DNA of 64,000 bases from Auanema rhodensis. Lineage: Eukaryota > Nematoda > Chromadorea > Rhabditida > Rhabditidae. The position numbers and the translations under genes are program-made. Every line of letters starts with the position of its first letter. The first letter of the stretch is position 1. A model generated the notes under the pieces. It was not told the origin of the DNA and searched no databases. It saw nothing but the letters and a program-made list of their open reading frames with translations. The stretch covers positions 21,448,501 to 21,512,500 of the forward strand of contig OZ059896.1 in assembly GCA_964057225.1 (NCBI GenBank). Direction: 5' to 3'. Shown here piece after piece: positions 51,983 through 63,939 of the stretch.

Positions 51983-52222
51983 ATGTTTTTAGATTCCTTT
52001 TTTCAAGGCAAAGACGATGGACAATGTTATTCAACGAAAAAATTAATTCTTCAGGGTGAAAATCGAGGATATAAGTGTGCACTTATATCAGTTGATATCT
52101 TGGTGCATTTTCAAGCTAGCGCAAATCTGATAACACAGATCGACGCAGCTCAAAAATCCGCATCGAATGCACTATACTACATTGAGAATCGCTTAATACA
52201 AAAATTAGTTATGATCGTTTGA
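51983..52222 (+). other. 79-codon open frame, sixth copy
   Basis: The predicted peptide is the same as at 16503 and 44233. It lies at the head of a 2120-bp duplication whose second copy starts at 54098. In that second copy the frame is broken by TAA at codon 44. Coding remains doubtful. Confidence 0.2.
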
Positions 52223-53369
52223 AAATTGATGCATTAGTGTATGTTGAGTTTCCATGTACACTCAACATTGCTTCCAAAAACATTTTGACAAAAACTTTTT
52301 CGAAAAATTTCAAAATAATTTAGCAAAAAGTAGATGTTTTTAGATTCCTTTTTTCAAGGCAAAGACGATGGACAATGTTATTCAACGAAAAAATTAATTC
52401 TTCAGGGTGAAAATCGAGGATATAAGTGTGAACTTATATCAGTTGATATCTCGGTGCATTTTTAAGCTAGCGCAAATCTCATAACACAGATCGACGCAGC
52501 TTGAAAATCCGCATCGAATGCACTATACTACATTGAGAAACGCTTAATACAAAAATTAGTTATGATCGTTTGAAAAATGATGCCTTAGTGTATGTTGAGT
52601 TTCCATGTACACTCAACATTGCTTCCAAAAACATTTTGACAAAAACTTTTTCGAAAAATTTCAAAATAATTTAGCAAAAAGTAGATGTTTTTAGATTCCT
52701 TTTTTCAAGGCAAAGACGATGGACAATGTTATTCAACGAAAAAATTAATTCTTCAGGGTGAAAATCGAGGATATAAGTGTGAACTTATATCAGTTGATAT
52801 CTCGGTGCATTTTTAAGCTAGCGCAAATCTCATAACACAGATCGACGCAGCTTGAAAATCCGCATCGAATGCACTATACTACATTGAGAAACGCTTAATA
52901 CAAAAATTAGTTATGATCGTTTGAAAAATGATGCCTTAGTGTATGTTGAGTTTCCATGTACACTCAACATTGCTTCCAAAAACATTTTGACAAAAATTTT
53001 TTCGAAACATTTCAAAATAATTTAGCAAAAAGTAGATGTTTTTAGATTCCTTTTTTCAAGGCAAAGACGATGGACAATGTTATTCAACGAAAAAATTAAT
53101 TCTTCAGGGTGAAAATCGAGGATATAAGTGTGAACTTATATCAGTTGATATCTCGGTGCATTTTTAAGCTAGCGCAAATCTGATAACACAGATCGACGCA
53201 GCTTAAAAATCCGCATCGAATGCACTTTACTACATTGAGAAACGCTTAATACAAAAATTAGTTATGATCGTTTGAAAAATGATGCATTAGTGTATGTTGA
53301 GTTTCCATGTACACTCAACATTGCTTCCAAAAACATTTTGACAAAAATTTTTTCGAAAAATTTCAAAAT

Positions 53370-53383
53370 TTCAAATTTAATTT
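53370..53383. repeat. 14-bp insertion, copy 3
   Basis: The same 14 bases sit in the 365-bp unit 53031-53395, followed by a unit starting 'gtagatttttttag'. This copy and copy 4 are paired by the 2120-bp duplication. Confidence 0.9.
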
Positions 53384-53395
53384 AATTTAGCAAAA

Positions 53396-55150
53396 AGTAG
53401 ATTTTTTTAGATTCCTTTTTTCAAGGCAAAGACGATGGACAATGTTATTCAACGAAAAAATTAATTCTTCAGGGTGAAAATCGAGGATATAAGTGTGAAC
53501 TTATATCAGTTGATATCTCGGTGCATTTTTAAGCTAGCGCAAATCTGATAACACAGATCGACGCAGCTTAAAAATCCGCATCGAATGCACTTCACTACTT
53601 TGAGAAACGCTTAATACAAAAGTTAGTTATGATCGTTTGAAAATTGATGCATTAGTGTATGTTGAGTTTCCATGTACACTCAAGATTGCTTCCAAAAACA
53701 TTTTGACAAAAATTTTTTCGAAAAATTTCAAAATAATTTAGCAAAAAGTAGATGTTTTTAGATTCCTTTTTTCAAGGCAAAGACGATGGACAATGTTATT
53801 TAACGAAAAAATTAATTCTTCAGGGTGAAAATCGAGGATATAAGTGTGAACTTATATCAGTTGATATCTCGGTGCATTTTTAAGCTAGCGCAAATCTGAT
53901 AACACAGATCGACGCAGCTTAAAAATCCGCATTGAATGCACTATACTACATTGAGAAACGCTTAATACAAAAATTAGTTATGATTGTTTGAAAAATGATG
54001 CATTAGTGTATGTTGAGTTTCCATGTACACTCAACATTGCTTCCAAAAACATTTTGACAAAAATTTTTTCGAAAAATTTCAAAATAATTTAGCAAAAAGT
54101 AGATGTTTTTAGATTCCTTTTTTCAAGGCAAAGACGATGGACAATGTTATTCAACGAAAAAATTAATTCTTCAGGGTGAAAATCGAGGATATAAGTGTGC
54201 ACTTATATCAGATGATATCTCGATGCATTTTTAAGCTAGCGCAAATCTGATAACACAGATCGACGCAGCTCAAAAATCCGCATCGAATGCACTATACTAC
54301 ATTGAGAATCGCTTAATACAAAAATTAGTTATGATCGTTTGAAAATTGATGCATTAGTGTATGTTGAGTTTCCATGTACACTCAACATTGCTTCCAAAAA
54401 CATTTTGACAAAAACTTTTTCGAAAAATTTCAAAATAATTTAGCAAAAAGTAGATGTTTTTAGATTCCTTTTTTCAAGGCAAAGACGATGGACAATGTTA
54501 TTCAACGAAAAAATTAATTCTTCAGGGTGAAAATCGAGGATATAAGTGTGAACTTATATCAGTTGATATCTCGGTGCATTTTTAAGCTAGCGCAAATCTC
54601 ATAACACAGATCGACGCAGCTTGAAAATCCGCATCGAATGCACTATACTACATTGAGAAACGCTTAATACAAAAATTAGTTATGATCGTTTGAAAAATGA
54701 TGCCTTAGTGTATGTTGAGTTTCCATGTACACTCAACATTGCTTCCAAAAACATTTTGACAAAAACTTTTTCGAAAAATTTCAAAATAATTTAGCAAAAA
54801 GTAGATGTTTTTAGATTCCTTTTTTCAAGGCAAAGACGATGGACAATGTTATTCAACGAAAAAATTAATTCTTCAGGGTGAAAATCGAGGATATAAGTGT
54901 GAACTTATATCAGTTGATATCTCGGTGCATTTTTAAGCTAGCGCAAATCTCATAACACAGATCGACGCAGCTTGAAAATCCGCATCGAATGCACTATACT
55001 ACATTGAGAAACGCTTAATACAAAAATTAGTTATGATCGTTTGAAAAATGATGCCTTAGTGTATGTTGAGTTTCCATGTACACTCAACATTGCTTCCAAA
55101 AACATTTTGACAAAAATTTTTTCGAAACATTTCAAAATAATTTAGCAAAA
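53396..55150. repeat. 5-monomer segment matching 60781-62535
   Basis: Successive markers 'ttcactactttg', 'ttatttaacg' with 'cattgaatg', 'cagatgatatc' with 'gctcaaaa' and 'gagaatcgc', 'ctcataac', and 'gaaacatttc' recur in the same order 7385 bp downstream (21 monomers plus one 14-bp insertion). Confidence 0.85.
54103..54234 (+). pseudogene. Open-frame-type unit broken at codon 44
   Basis: This unit has 'gctcaaaa' and 'gagaatcgc' like the six open copies, but reads 'catttttaagct', so codon 44 is TAA and the frame stops after 43 codons. It also has 'cagatgatatc' and 'ctcgatgc'. It is a broken counterpart only if the 79-codon frame ever mattered, which is unproven. Confidence 0.25.
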
Positions 55151-55489
55151 AGTAGATGTTTTTAGATTCCTTTTTCCAAGGCAAAGACGATGGACAATGT
55201 TATTCAACGAAAAAATTAATTCTTCAGGGTGAAAATCGAGGATATAAGTGTGAACTTATATCAGTTGATATCTCGGTGCATTTTTAAGCTAGCGCAAATC
55301 TGATAACACAGATCGACGCAGCTTAAAAATCCGCATCGAATGCACTTTACTACATTGAGAAACGCTTAATACAAAAATTAGTTATGATCGTTTGAAAAAT
55401 GATGCATTAGTGTATGTTGAGTTTCCATGTACACTCAACATTGCTTCCAAAAACATTTTGACAAAAATTTTTTCGAAAAATTTCAAAAT

Positions 55490-55503
55490 TTCAAATTTAA
55501 TTT
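55490..55503. repeat. 14-bp insertion, copy 4
   Basis: The same 14 bases sit in the 365-bp unit 55151-55515, exactly 2120 bp after copy 3. Confidence 0.9.
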
Positions 55504-57621
55504 AATTTAGCAAAAAGTAGATTTTTTTAGATTCCTTTTTTCAAGGCAAAGACGATGGACAATGTTATTCAACGAAAAAATTAATTCTTCAGGGTGAAAA
55601 TCGAGGATATAAGTGTGAACTTATATCAGTTGATATCTCGGTGCATTTTTAAGCTAGCGCAAATCTGATAACACAGATCGACGCAGCTTAAAAATCCGCA
55701 TCGAATGCACTATACCACATTGAGAAACGCTTAATACAAAAATTAGTTATGATCGTTTGAAAATTGATGCATTAGTGTATGTTGAGTTTCCATGTACACT
55801 CTACATTGCTTCCAAAAACATTTTGACAAAAATTTTTTCGAAAAATTTCAAAATAATTTAGCAAAAAGTAGATGTTTTAAGATTCCTTTTTTTAAGGCAA
55901 AGACGATGGACAATGTTATTCAACGAAAAAATTAATTCTTCAGGGTGAAAATCGAGGATATAAGTGTGAACTTATATCAGATGATATCTCGATGCATTTT
56001 TAAGCTAGCGCAAATCTGATAACACAGATCGACGCAGCTTAAAAATCCGCATCGAATGCACTATACCACATTGAGAAACGCTTAATACAAAAATTAGTTA
56101 TGATCGTTTGAAAATTGATGCATTAGTGTATGTTGAGTTTCCATGTACACTCAACATTGCTTCCAAAAACATTTTGACAAAAACTTTTTCGAAAAATTTC
56201 AAAATAATTTAGCAAAAAGTAGATGTTTTTAGATTCCTTTTTTTAAGGCAAAGACGATGGACAATGTTATTCAACGAAAAAATTAATTCTTCAGGGTGAA
56301 AATCGAGGATATAAGTGTGAACTTATATCAGTTGATATCTCGGTGCATTTTTAAGCTAGCGCAAATCTCATAACACAGATCGACGCAGCTTGAAAATCCG
56401 CATCGAATGCACTATACTACATTGAGAAACGCTTAATACAAAAATTAGTTATGATCGTTTGAAAAATGATGCCTTAGTGTATGTTGAGTTTCCATGTACA
56501 CTCAACATTGCTTCCAAAAACATTTTGACAAAAACTTTTTCGAAAAATTTCAAAATAATTTAGCAAAAAGTAGATGTTTTTAGATTCCTTTTTTCAAGGC
56601 AAAGACGATGGACAATGTTATTCAACGAAAAAATTAATTCTTCAGGGTGAAAATCGAGGATATAAGTGTGAACTTATATCAGTTGATATCTCGGTGCATT
56701 TTTAAGCTAGCGCAAATCTCATAACACAGATCGACGCAGCTTGAAAATCCGCATCGAATGCACTATACTACATTGAGAAACGCTTAATACAAAAATTAGT
56801 TATGATCGTTTGAAAAATGATGCCTTAGTGTATGTTGAGTTTCCATGTACACTCAACATTGCTTCCAAAAACATTTTGACAAAAATTTTTTCGAAACATT
56901 TCAAAATAATTTAGCAAAAAGTAGATATTTTTAGATTCCTTTTTTCAAGGCAAAGACGATGGACAATGTTATTCAACGAAAAAATTAATTCTTCAGGGTG
57001 AAAATCGAGGATATAAGTGTGAACTTATATCAGTTGATATCTCGGTGCATTTTTAAGCTAGCGCAAATCTGATAACACAGATCGACGCAGCTTAAAAATC
57101 CGCATCGAATGCACTTTACTACATTGAGAAACGCTTAATACAAAAATTAGTTATGATCGTTTGAAAAATGATGCATTAGTGTATGTTGAGTTTCCATGTA
57201 CACTCAACATTGCTTCCAAAAACATTTTGACAAAAATTTTTTCGAAAAATTTCAAAATAATTTAGCAAAAAGTAGATATTTTTAGATTCCTTTTTTCAAG
57301 GCAAAGACGATGGACAATGTTATTCAACGAAAAAATTAATTCTTCAGGGTGAAAATCGAGGATATAAGTGTGAACTTATATCAGTTGATATCTCGGTGCA
57401 TTTTTAAGCTAGCGCAAATCTGATAACACAGATCGACGCAGCTTAAAAATCCGCATCGAATGCACTTTACTACATTGAGAAACGCTTAATACAAAAATTA
57501 GTTATGATCGTTTGAAAAATGATGCATTAGTGTATGTTGAGTTTCCATGTACACTCAACATTGCTTCCAAAAACATTTTGACAAAAATTTTTTTGAAAAA
57601 TTTCAAAATAATTTAGCAAAA

Positions 57622-59727
57622 AGTAGATATTTTTAGATTCCTTTTTTCAAGGCAAAGACGATGGACAATGTTATTCAACGAAAAAATTAATTCTTCAGGG
57701 TGAAAATCGAGGATATAAGTGTGAACTTATATCAGTTGATATCTCGGTGCATTTTTAAGCTAGCGCAAATCTGATAACACAGATCGACGCAGCTTAAAAA
57801 TCCGCATCGAATGCACTATACCACATTGAGAAACGCTTAATACAAAAATTAGTTATGATCGTTTGAAAAATGATGCCTTAGTGTATGTTGAGTTTCCATG
57901 TACACTCAACATTGCTTCCAAAAACATTTTGACAAAAACTTTTTCGAAAAATTTCAAAATAATTTAGCAAAAAGTAGATGTTTTTAGATTCCTTTTTTTA
58001 AGGCAAAGACGATGGACAATGTTATTCAACGAAAAAATTAATTCTTCAGGGTGAAAATCGAGGATATAAGTGTGAACTTATATCAGTTGATATCTCGGTG
58101 CATTTTTAAGCTAGCGCAAATCTCATAACACAGATCGACGCAGCTTGAAAATCCGCATCGAATGCACTATACTACATTGAGAAACGCTTAATACAAAAAT
58201 TAGTTATGATCGTTTGAAAAATGATGCCTTAGTGTATGTTGAGTTTCCATGTACACTCAACATTGCTTCCAAAAACATTTTGACAAAAATTTTTTCGAAA
58301 CATTTCAAAATAATTTAGCAAAAAGTAGATATTTTTAGATTCCTTTTTTCAAGGCAAAGACGATGGACAATGTTATTCAACGAAAAAATTAATTCTTCAG
58401 GGTGAAAATCGAGGATATAAGTGTGAACTTATATCAGTTGATATCTCGGTGCATTTTTAAGCTAGCGCAAATCTGATAACACAGATCGACGCAGCTTAAA
58501 AATCCGCATCGAATGCACTTTACTACATTGAGAAACGCTTAATACAAAAATTAGTTATGATCGTTTGAAAAATGATGCATTAGTGTATGTTGAGTTTCCA
58601 TGTACACTCAACATTGCTTCCAAAAACATTTTGACAAAAATTTTTTCGAAAAATTTCAAAATAATTTAGCAAAAAGTAGATATTTTTAGATTCCTTTTTT
58701 CAAGGCAAAGACGATGGACAATGTTATTCAACGAAAAAATTAATTCTTCAGGGTGAAAATCGAGGATATAAGTGTGAACTTATATCAGTTGATATCTCGG
58801 TGCATTTTTAAGCTAGCGCAAATCTGATAACACAGATCGACGCAGCTTAAAAATCCGCATCGAATGCACTATACCACATTGAGAAACGCTTAATACAAAA
58901 ATTAGTTATGATCGTTTGAAAAATGATGCCTTAGTGTATGTTGAGTTTCCATGTACACTCAACATTGCTTCCAAAAACATTTTGACAAAAACTTTTTCGA
59001 AAAATTTCAAAATAATTTAGCAAAAAGTAGATGTTTTTAGATTCCTTTTTTTAAGGCAAAGACGATGGACAATGTTATTCAACGAAAAAATTAATTCTTC
59101 AGGGTGAAAATCGAGGATATAAGTGTGAACTTATATCAGTTTATATCTCGGTGCATTTTTAAGCTAGCGCAAATCTCATAACACAGATCGACGCAGCTTG
59201 AAAATCCGCATCGAATGCACTATACTACATTGAGAAACGCTTAATACAAAAATTAGTTATGATCGTTTGAAAAATGATGCCTTAGTGTATGTTGAGTTTC
59301 CATGTACACTCAACATTGCTTCCAAAAACATTTTGACAAAAATTTTTTCGAAACATTTCAAAATAATTTAGCAAAAAGTAGATGTTTTTAGATTCCTTTT
59401 TTCAAGGCAAAGACGATGGACAATGTTATTCAACGAAAAAATTAATTCTTCAGGGTGAAAATCGAGGATATAAGTGTGAACTTATATCAGTTGATATCTC
59501 GGTGCATTTTTAAGCTAGCGCAAATCTGATAACACAGATCGACGCAGCTTAAAAATCCGCATCGAATGCACTTTACTACATTGAGAAACGCTTAATACAA
59601 AAATTAGTTATGATCGTTTGAAAAATGATGCATTAGTGTATGTTGAGTTTCCATGTACACTCAACATTGCTTCCAAAAACATTTTGACAAAAATTTTTTC
59701 GAAAAATTTCAAAATAATTTAGCAAAA
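57622..59727. repeat. Tandem pair of 3-monomer repeats (2 x 1053 bp)
   Basis: Units at 57622, 57973 and 58324 recur at 58675, 59026 and 59377. The order is a 'gtagatattttt'/'ataccac'/'gatgcctta'/'acttttt' unit, a 'ctcataac'/'gaaacatttc' unit, and a 'tttactacattg'/'gatgcatta' unit. Only the first copy's last unit has 'gtagatattttt'; the second copy has a private 'cagtttatatc'. Confidence 0.85.
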
Positions 59728-60780
59728 GGTAGTAGTTTTTAGATTCCTTTTTTCAAGGCAAAGACGATGGACAATGTTATTCAACGAAAAAATTAATTCT
59801 TCAGGGTGAAAATCGAGGATATAAGTGTGAACTTATATCAGTTGATATCTCGGTGCATTTTTAAGCTAGCGCAAATCTGATAACACAGATCGACGCAGCT
59901 TAAAAATCCGCATCGAATGCACTATACCACATTGAGAAACGCTTAATACAAAAATTAGTTATGATCGTTTGAAAATTGATGCATTAGTGTATGTTGAGTT
60001 TCCATGTACACTCAACATTGCTTCCAAAAACATTTTGACAAAAATTTTTTCGAAAAATTTCAAAATAATTTAGCAAAAAGTAGATGTTTTTAGATTCCTT
60101 TTTTCAAGGCAAAGACGATGGACAATGTTATTTAACGAAAAAATTAATTCTTCAGGGTGAAAATCGAGGATATAAGTGTGAACTTATATCAGATGATATC
60201 TCGATGCATTTTTAAGCTAGCGCAAATCTGATAACACAGATCGACGCAGCTTAAAAATCCGCATCGAATGCACTTTACTACTTTGAAAAACGCTTAATAC
60301 AAAAGTTAGTTATGATCGTTTGAAAATTGATGCATTAGTGTATGTTGAGTTTCCATGTACACTCAACATTGCTTCCAAAAACATTTTGACAAAAATTTTT
60401 TCGAAAAATTTCAAAATAATTTAGCAAAAAGTAGATGTTTTAAGATTCCTTTTTTTAAGGCAAAGACGATGGACAATGTTATTCAACGAAAAAATTAATT
60501 CTTCAGGGTGAAAATCGAGGATATAAGTGTGAACTTATATCAGATGATATCTCGATGCATTTTTAAGCTAGCGCAAATCTGATAACACAGATCGACGCAG
60601 CTTAAAAATCCGCATCGAATGCACTATACCACATTGAGAAACGCTTAATACAAAAATTAGTTATGATCGTTTGAAAATTGATGCATTAGTGTATGTTGAG
60701 TTTCCATGTACACTCAACATTGCTTCCAAAAACATTTTGACAAAAACTTTTTCGAAAAATTTCAAAATAATTTAGCAAAA

Positions 60781-62535
60781 AGTAGATGTTTTTAGATTCC
60801 TTTTTTTAAGGCAAAGACGATGGACAATGTTATTCAACGAAAAAATTAATTCTTCAGGGTGAAAATCGAGGGTATAAGTGTGAACTTATATCAGTTGATA
60901 TCTCGGTGCATTTTTAAGCTAGCGCAAATCTGATAACACAGATCGACGCAGCTTAAAAATCCGCATCGAATGCACTTCACTACTTTGAGAAACGCTTAAT
61001 ACAAAAGTTAGTTATGATCGTTTGAAAATTGATGCATTAGTGTATGTTGAGTTTCCATGTACACTCAACATTGCTTCCAAAAACATTTTGACAAAAATTT
61101 TTTCGAAAAATTTCAAAATAATTTAGCAAAAAGTAGATGTTTTTAGATTCCTTTTTTCAAGGCAAAGACGATGGACAATGTTATTTAACGTAAAAATTAA
61201 TTCTTCAGGGTGAAAATCGAGGATATAAGTGTGAACTTATATCAGTTGATATCTCGGTGCATTTTTAAGCTAGCGCAAATCTGATAACACAGATCGACGC
61301 AGCTTAAAAATCCGCATTGAATGCACTATACTACATTGAGAAACGCTTAATACAAAAATTAGTTATGATTGTTTGAAAAATGATGCATTAGTGTATGTTG
61401 AGTTTCCATGTACACTCAACATTGCTTCCAAAAACATTTTGACAAAAATTTTTTCGAAAAATTTCAAAATAATTTAGCAAAAAGTAGATGTTTTTAGATT
61501 CCTTTTTTCAAGGCAAAGACGATGGACAATGTTATTCAACGAAAAAATTAATTCTTCAGGGTGAAAATCGAGGATATAAGTGTGCACTTATATCAGATGA
61601 TATCTCGATGCATTTTTAAGCTAGCGCAAATCTGATAACACAGATCGACGCAGCTCAAAAATCCGCATCGAATGCACTATACTACATTGAGAATCGCTTA
61701 ATACAAAAATTAGTTATGATCGTTTGAAAATTGATGCATTAGTGTATGTTGAGTTTCCATGTACACTCAACATTGCTTCCAAAAACATTTTGACAAAAAC
61801 TTTTTCGAAAAATTTCAAAATAATTTAGCAAAAAGTAGATGTTTTTAGATTCCTTTTTTCAAGGCAAAGACGATGGACAATGTTATTCAACGAAAAAATT
61901 AATTCTTCAGGGTGAAAATCGAGGATATAAGTGTGAACTTATATCAGTTGATATCTCGGTGCATTTTTAAGCTAGCGCAAATCTCATAACACAGATCGAC
62001 GCAGCTTGAAAATCCGCATCGAATGCACTATACTACATTGAGAAACGCTTAATACAAAAATTAGTTATGATCGTTTGAAAAATGATGCCTTAGTGTATGT
62101 TGAGTTTCCATGTACACTCAACATTGCTTCCAAAAACATTTTGACAAAAACTTTTTCGAAAAATTTCAAAATAATTTAGCAAAAAGTAGATGTTTTTAGA
62201 TTCCTTTTTTCAAGGCAAAGACGATGGACAATGTTATTCAACGAAAAAATTAATTCTTCAGGGTGAAAATCGAGGATATAAGTGTGAACATATATCAGTT
62301 GATATCTCGGTGCATTTTTAAGCTAGCGCAAATCTGATAACACAGATCGACGCAGCTTGAAAATCCGCATCGAATGCACTATACTACATTGAGAAACGCT
62401 TAATACAAAAATTAGTTATGATCGTTTGAAAAATGATGCCTTAGTGTATGTTGAGTTTCCATGTACACTCAACATTGCTTCCAAAAACATTTTGACAAAA
62501 ATTTTTTCGAAACATTTCAAAATAATTTAGCAAAA
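60781..62535. repeat. 5-monomer segment matching 53396-55150
   Basis: The second copy shares the ordered markers listed for 53396-55150. Private changes include 'gagggtataag' near 60870, 'taacgtaaaa' near 61189, and 'gaacatatatc' near 62288. The fifth unit here has 'ctgataac' where the first copy has 'ctcataac'. Confidence 0.85.
61488..61619 (+). pseudogene. Open-frame-type unit broken at codon 44, second copy
   Basis: This unit has the same structure as 54103-54234: CAA at codons 8 and 57, TAA at codon 44. It belongs to the matching five-monomer segment. The same caveat about coding applies. Confidence 0.25.
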
Positions 62536-63939
62536 AGTAGATATTTTTAGATTCCTTTTTTCAAGGCAAAGACGATGGACAATGTTATTCAACGAAAAAA
62601 TTAATTCTTCAGGGTGAAAATCGAGGATATAAGTGTGAACTTATATCAGTTGATATCTCGGTGCATTTTTAAGCTAGCGCAAATCTGATAACACAGATCG
62701 ACGCAGCTTAAAAATCCGCATCGAATGCACTTTACTACATTGAGAAACGCTTAATACAAAAATTAGTTATGATCGTTTGAAAAATGATGCATTAGTGTAT
62801 GTTGAGTTTCCATGTACACTCAACATTGCTTCCAAAAACATTTTGACAAAAATTTTTTCGAAAAATTTCAAAATAATTTAGCAAAAAGTAGATATTTTTA
62901 GATTCCTTTTTTCAAGGCAAAGACGATGGACAATGTTATTCAACGAAAAAATTAATTCTTCAGGGTGAAAATCGAGGATATAAGTGTGAACTTATATCAG
63001 TTGATATCTCGGTGCATTTTTAAGCTAGCGCAAATCTGATAACACAGATCGACGCAGCTTAAAAATCCGCATCGAATGCACTATACCACATTGAGAAACG
63101 CTTAATACAAAAATTAGTTATGATCGTTTGAAAAATGATGCCTTAGTGTATGTTGAGTTTCCATGTACACTCAACATTGCTTCCAAAAACATTTTGACAA
63201 AAATTTTTTCGAAACATTTCAAAATAATTTAGCAAAAAGTAGATGTTTTTAGATTCCTTTTTTCAAGGCAAAGACGATGGACAATGTTATTCAACGAAAA
63301 AATTAATTCTTCAGGGTGAAAATCGAGGATATAAGTGTGAACTTATATCAGTTGATATCTCGGTGCATTTTTAAGCTAGCGCAAATCTGATAACACAGAT
63401 CGACGCAGCTTAAAAATCCGCATCGAATGCACTTTACTACATTGAGAAACGCTTAATACAAAAATTAGTTATGATCGTTTGAAAAATGATGCATTAGTGT
63501 ATGTTGAGTTTCCATGTACACTCAACATTGCTTCCAAAAACATTTTGACAAAAATTTTTTCGAAAAATTTCAAAATAATTTAGCAAAAAGTAGATATTTT
63601 TAGATTCCTTTTTTCAAGGCAAAGACGATGGACAATGTTATTCAACGAAAAAATTAATTCTTCAGGGTGAAAATCGAGGATATAAGTGTGAACTTATATC
63701 AGTTGATATCTCGGTGCATTTTTAAGCTAGCGCAAATCTGATAACACAGATCGACGCAGCTTAAAAATCCGCATCGAATGCACTATACCACATTGAGAAA
63801 CGCTTAATACAAAAATTAGTTATGATCGTTTGAAAATTGATGCATTAGTGTATGTTGAGTTTCCATGTACACTCAACATTGCTTCCAAAAACATTTTGAC
63901 AAAAACTTTTTCGAAAAATTTCAAAATAATTTAGCAAAA

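Larger units (their letters stand above)
51978..55866. repeat. Duplication with 2120-bp offset (6 monomers plus 14 bp)
   Basis: Units at 51978, 52329, 52680, 53031 and 53396 correspond to 54098, 54449, 54800, 55151 and 55516. The order is an open-frame type, a 'ctcataac' unit, a 'ctcataac'/'gaaacatttc' unit, a 'tttactacattg' unit with the 14-bp insertion, and a unit starting 'gtagatttttttag'. The last pair then diverges internally. Confidence 0.85.

Noticed and set aside
16503-52222. The six 79-codon frames as real protein-coding genes
   Set aside because: They lie in noncoding satellite units, occur only as copies of a duplicated cassette, are closed in the other 176 full units, and related units differ by many amino-acid-changing substitutions. 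No domain, promoter or splice context is visible. I keep them as open frames with low confidence.
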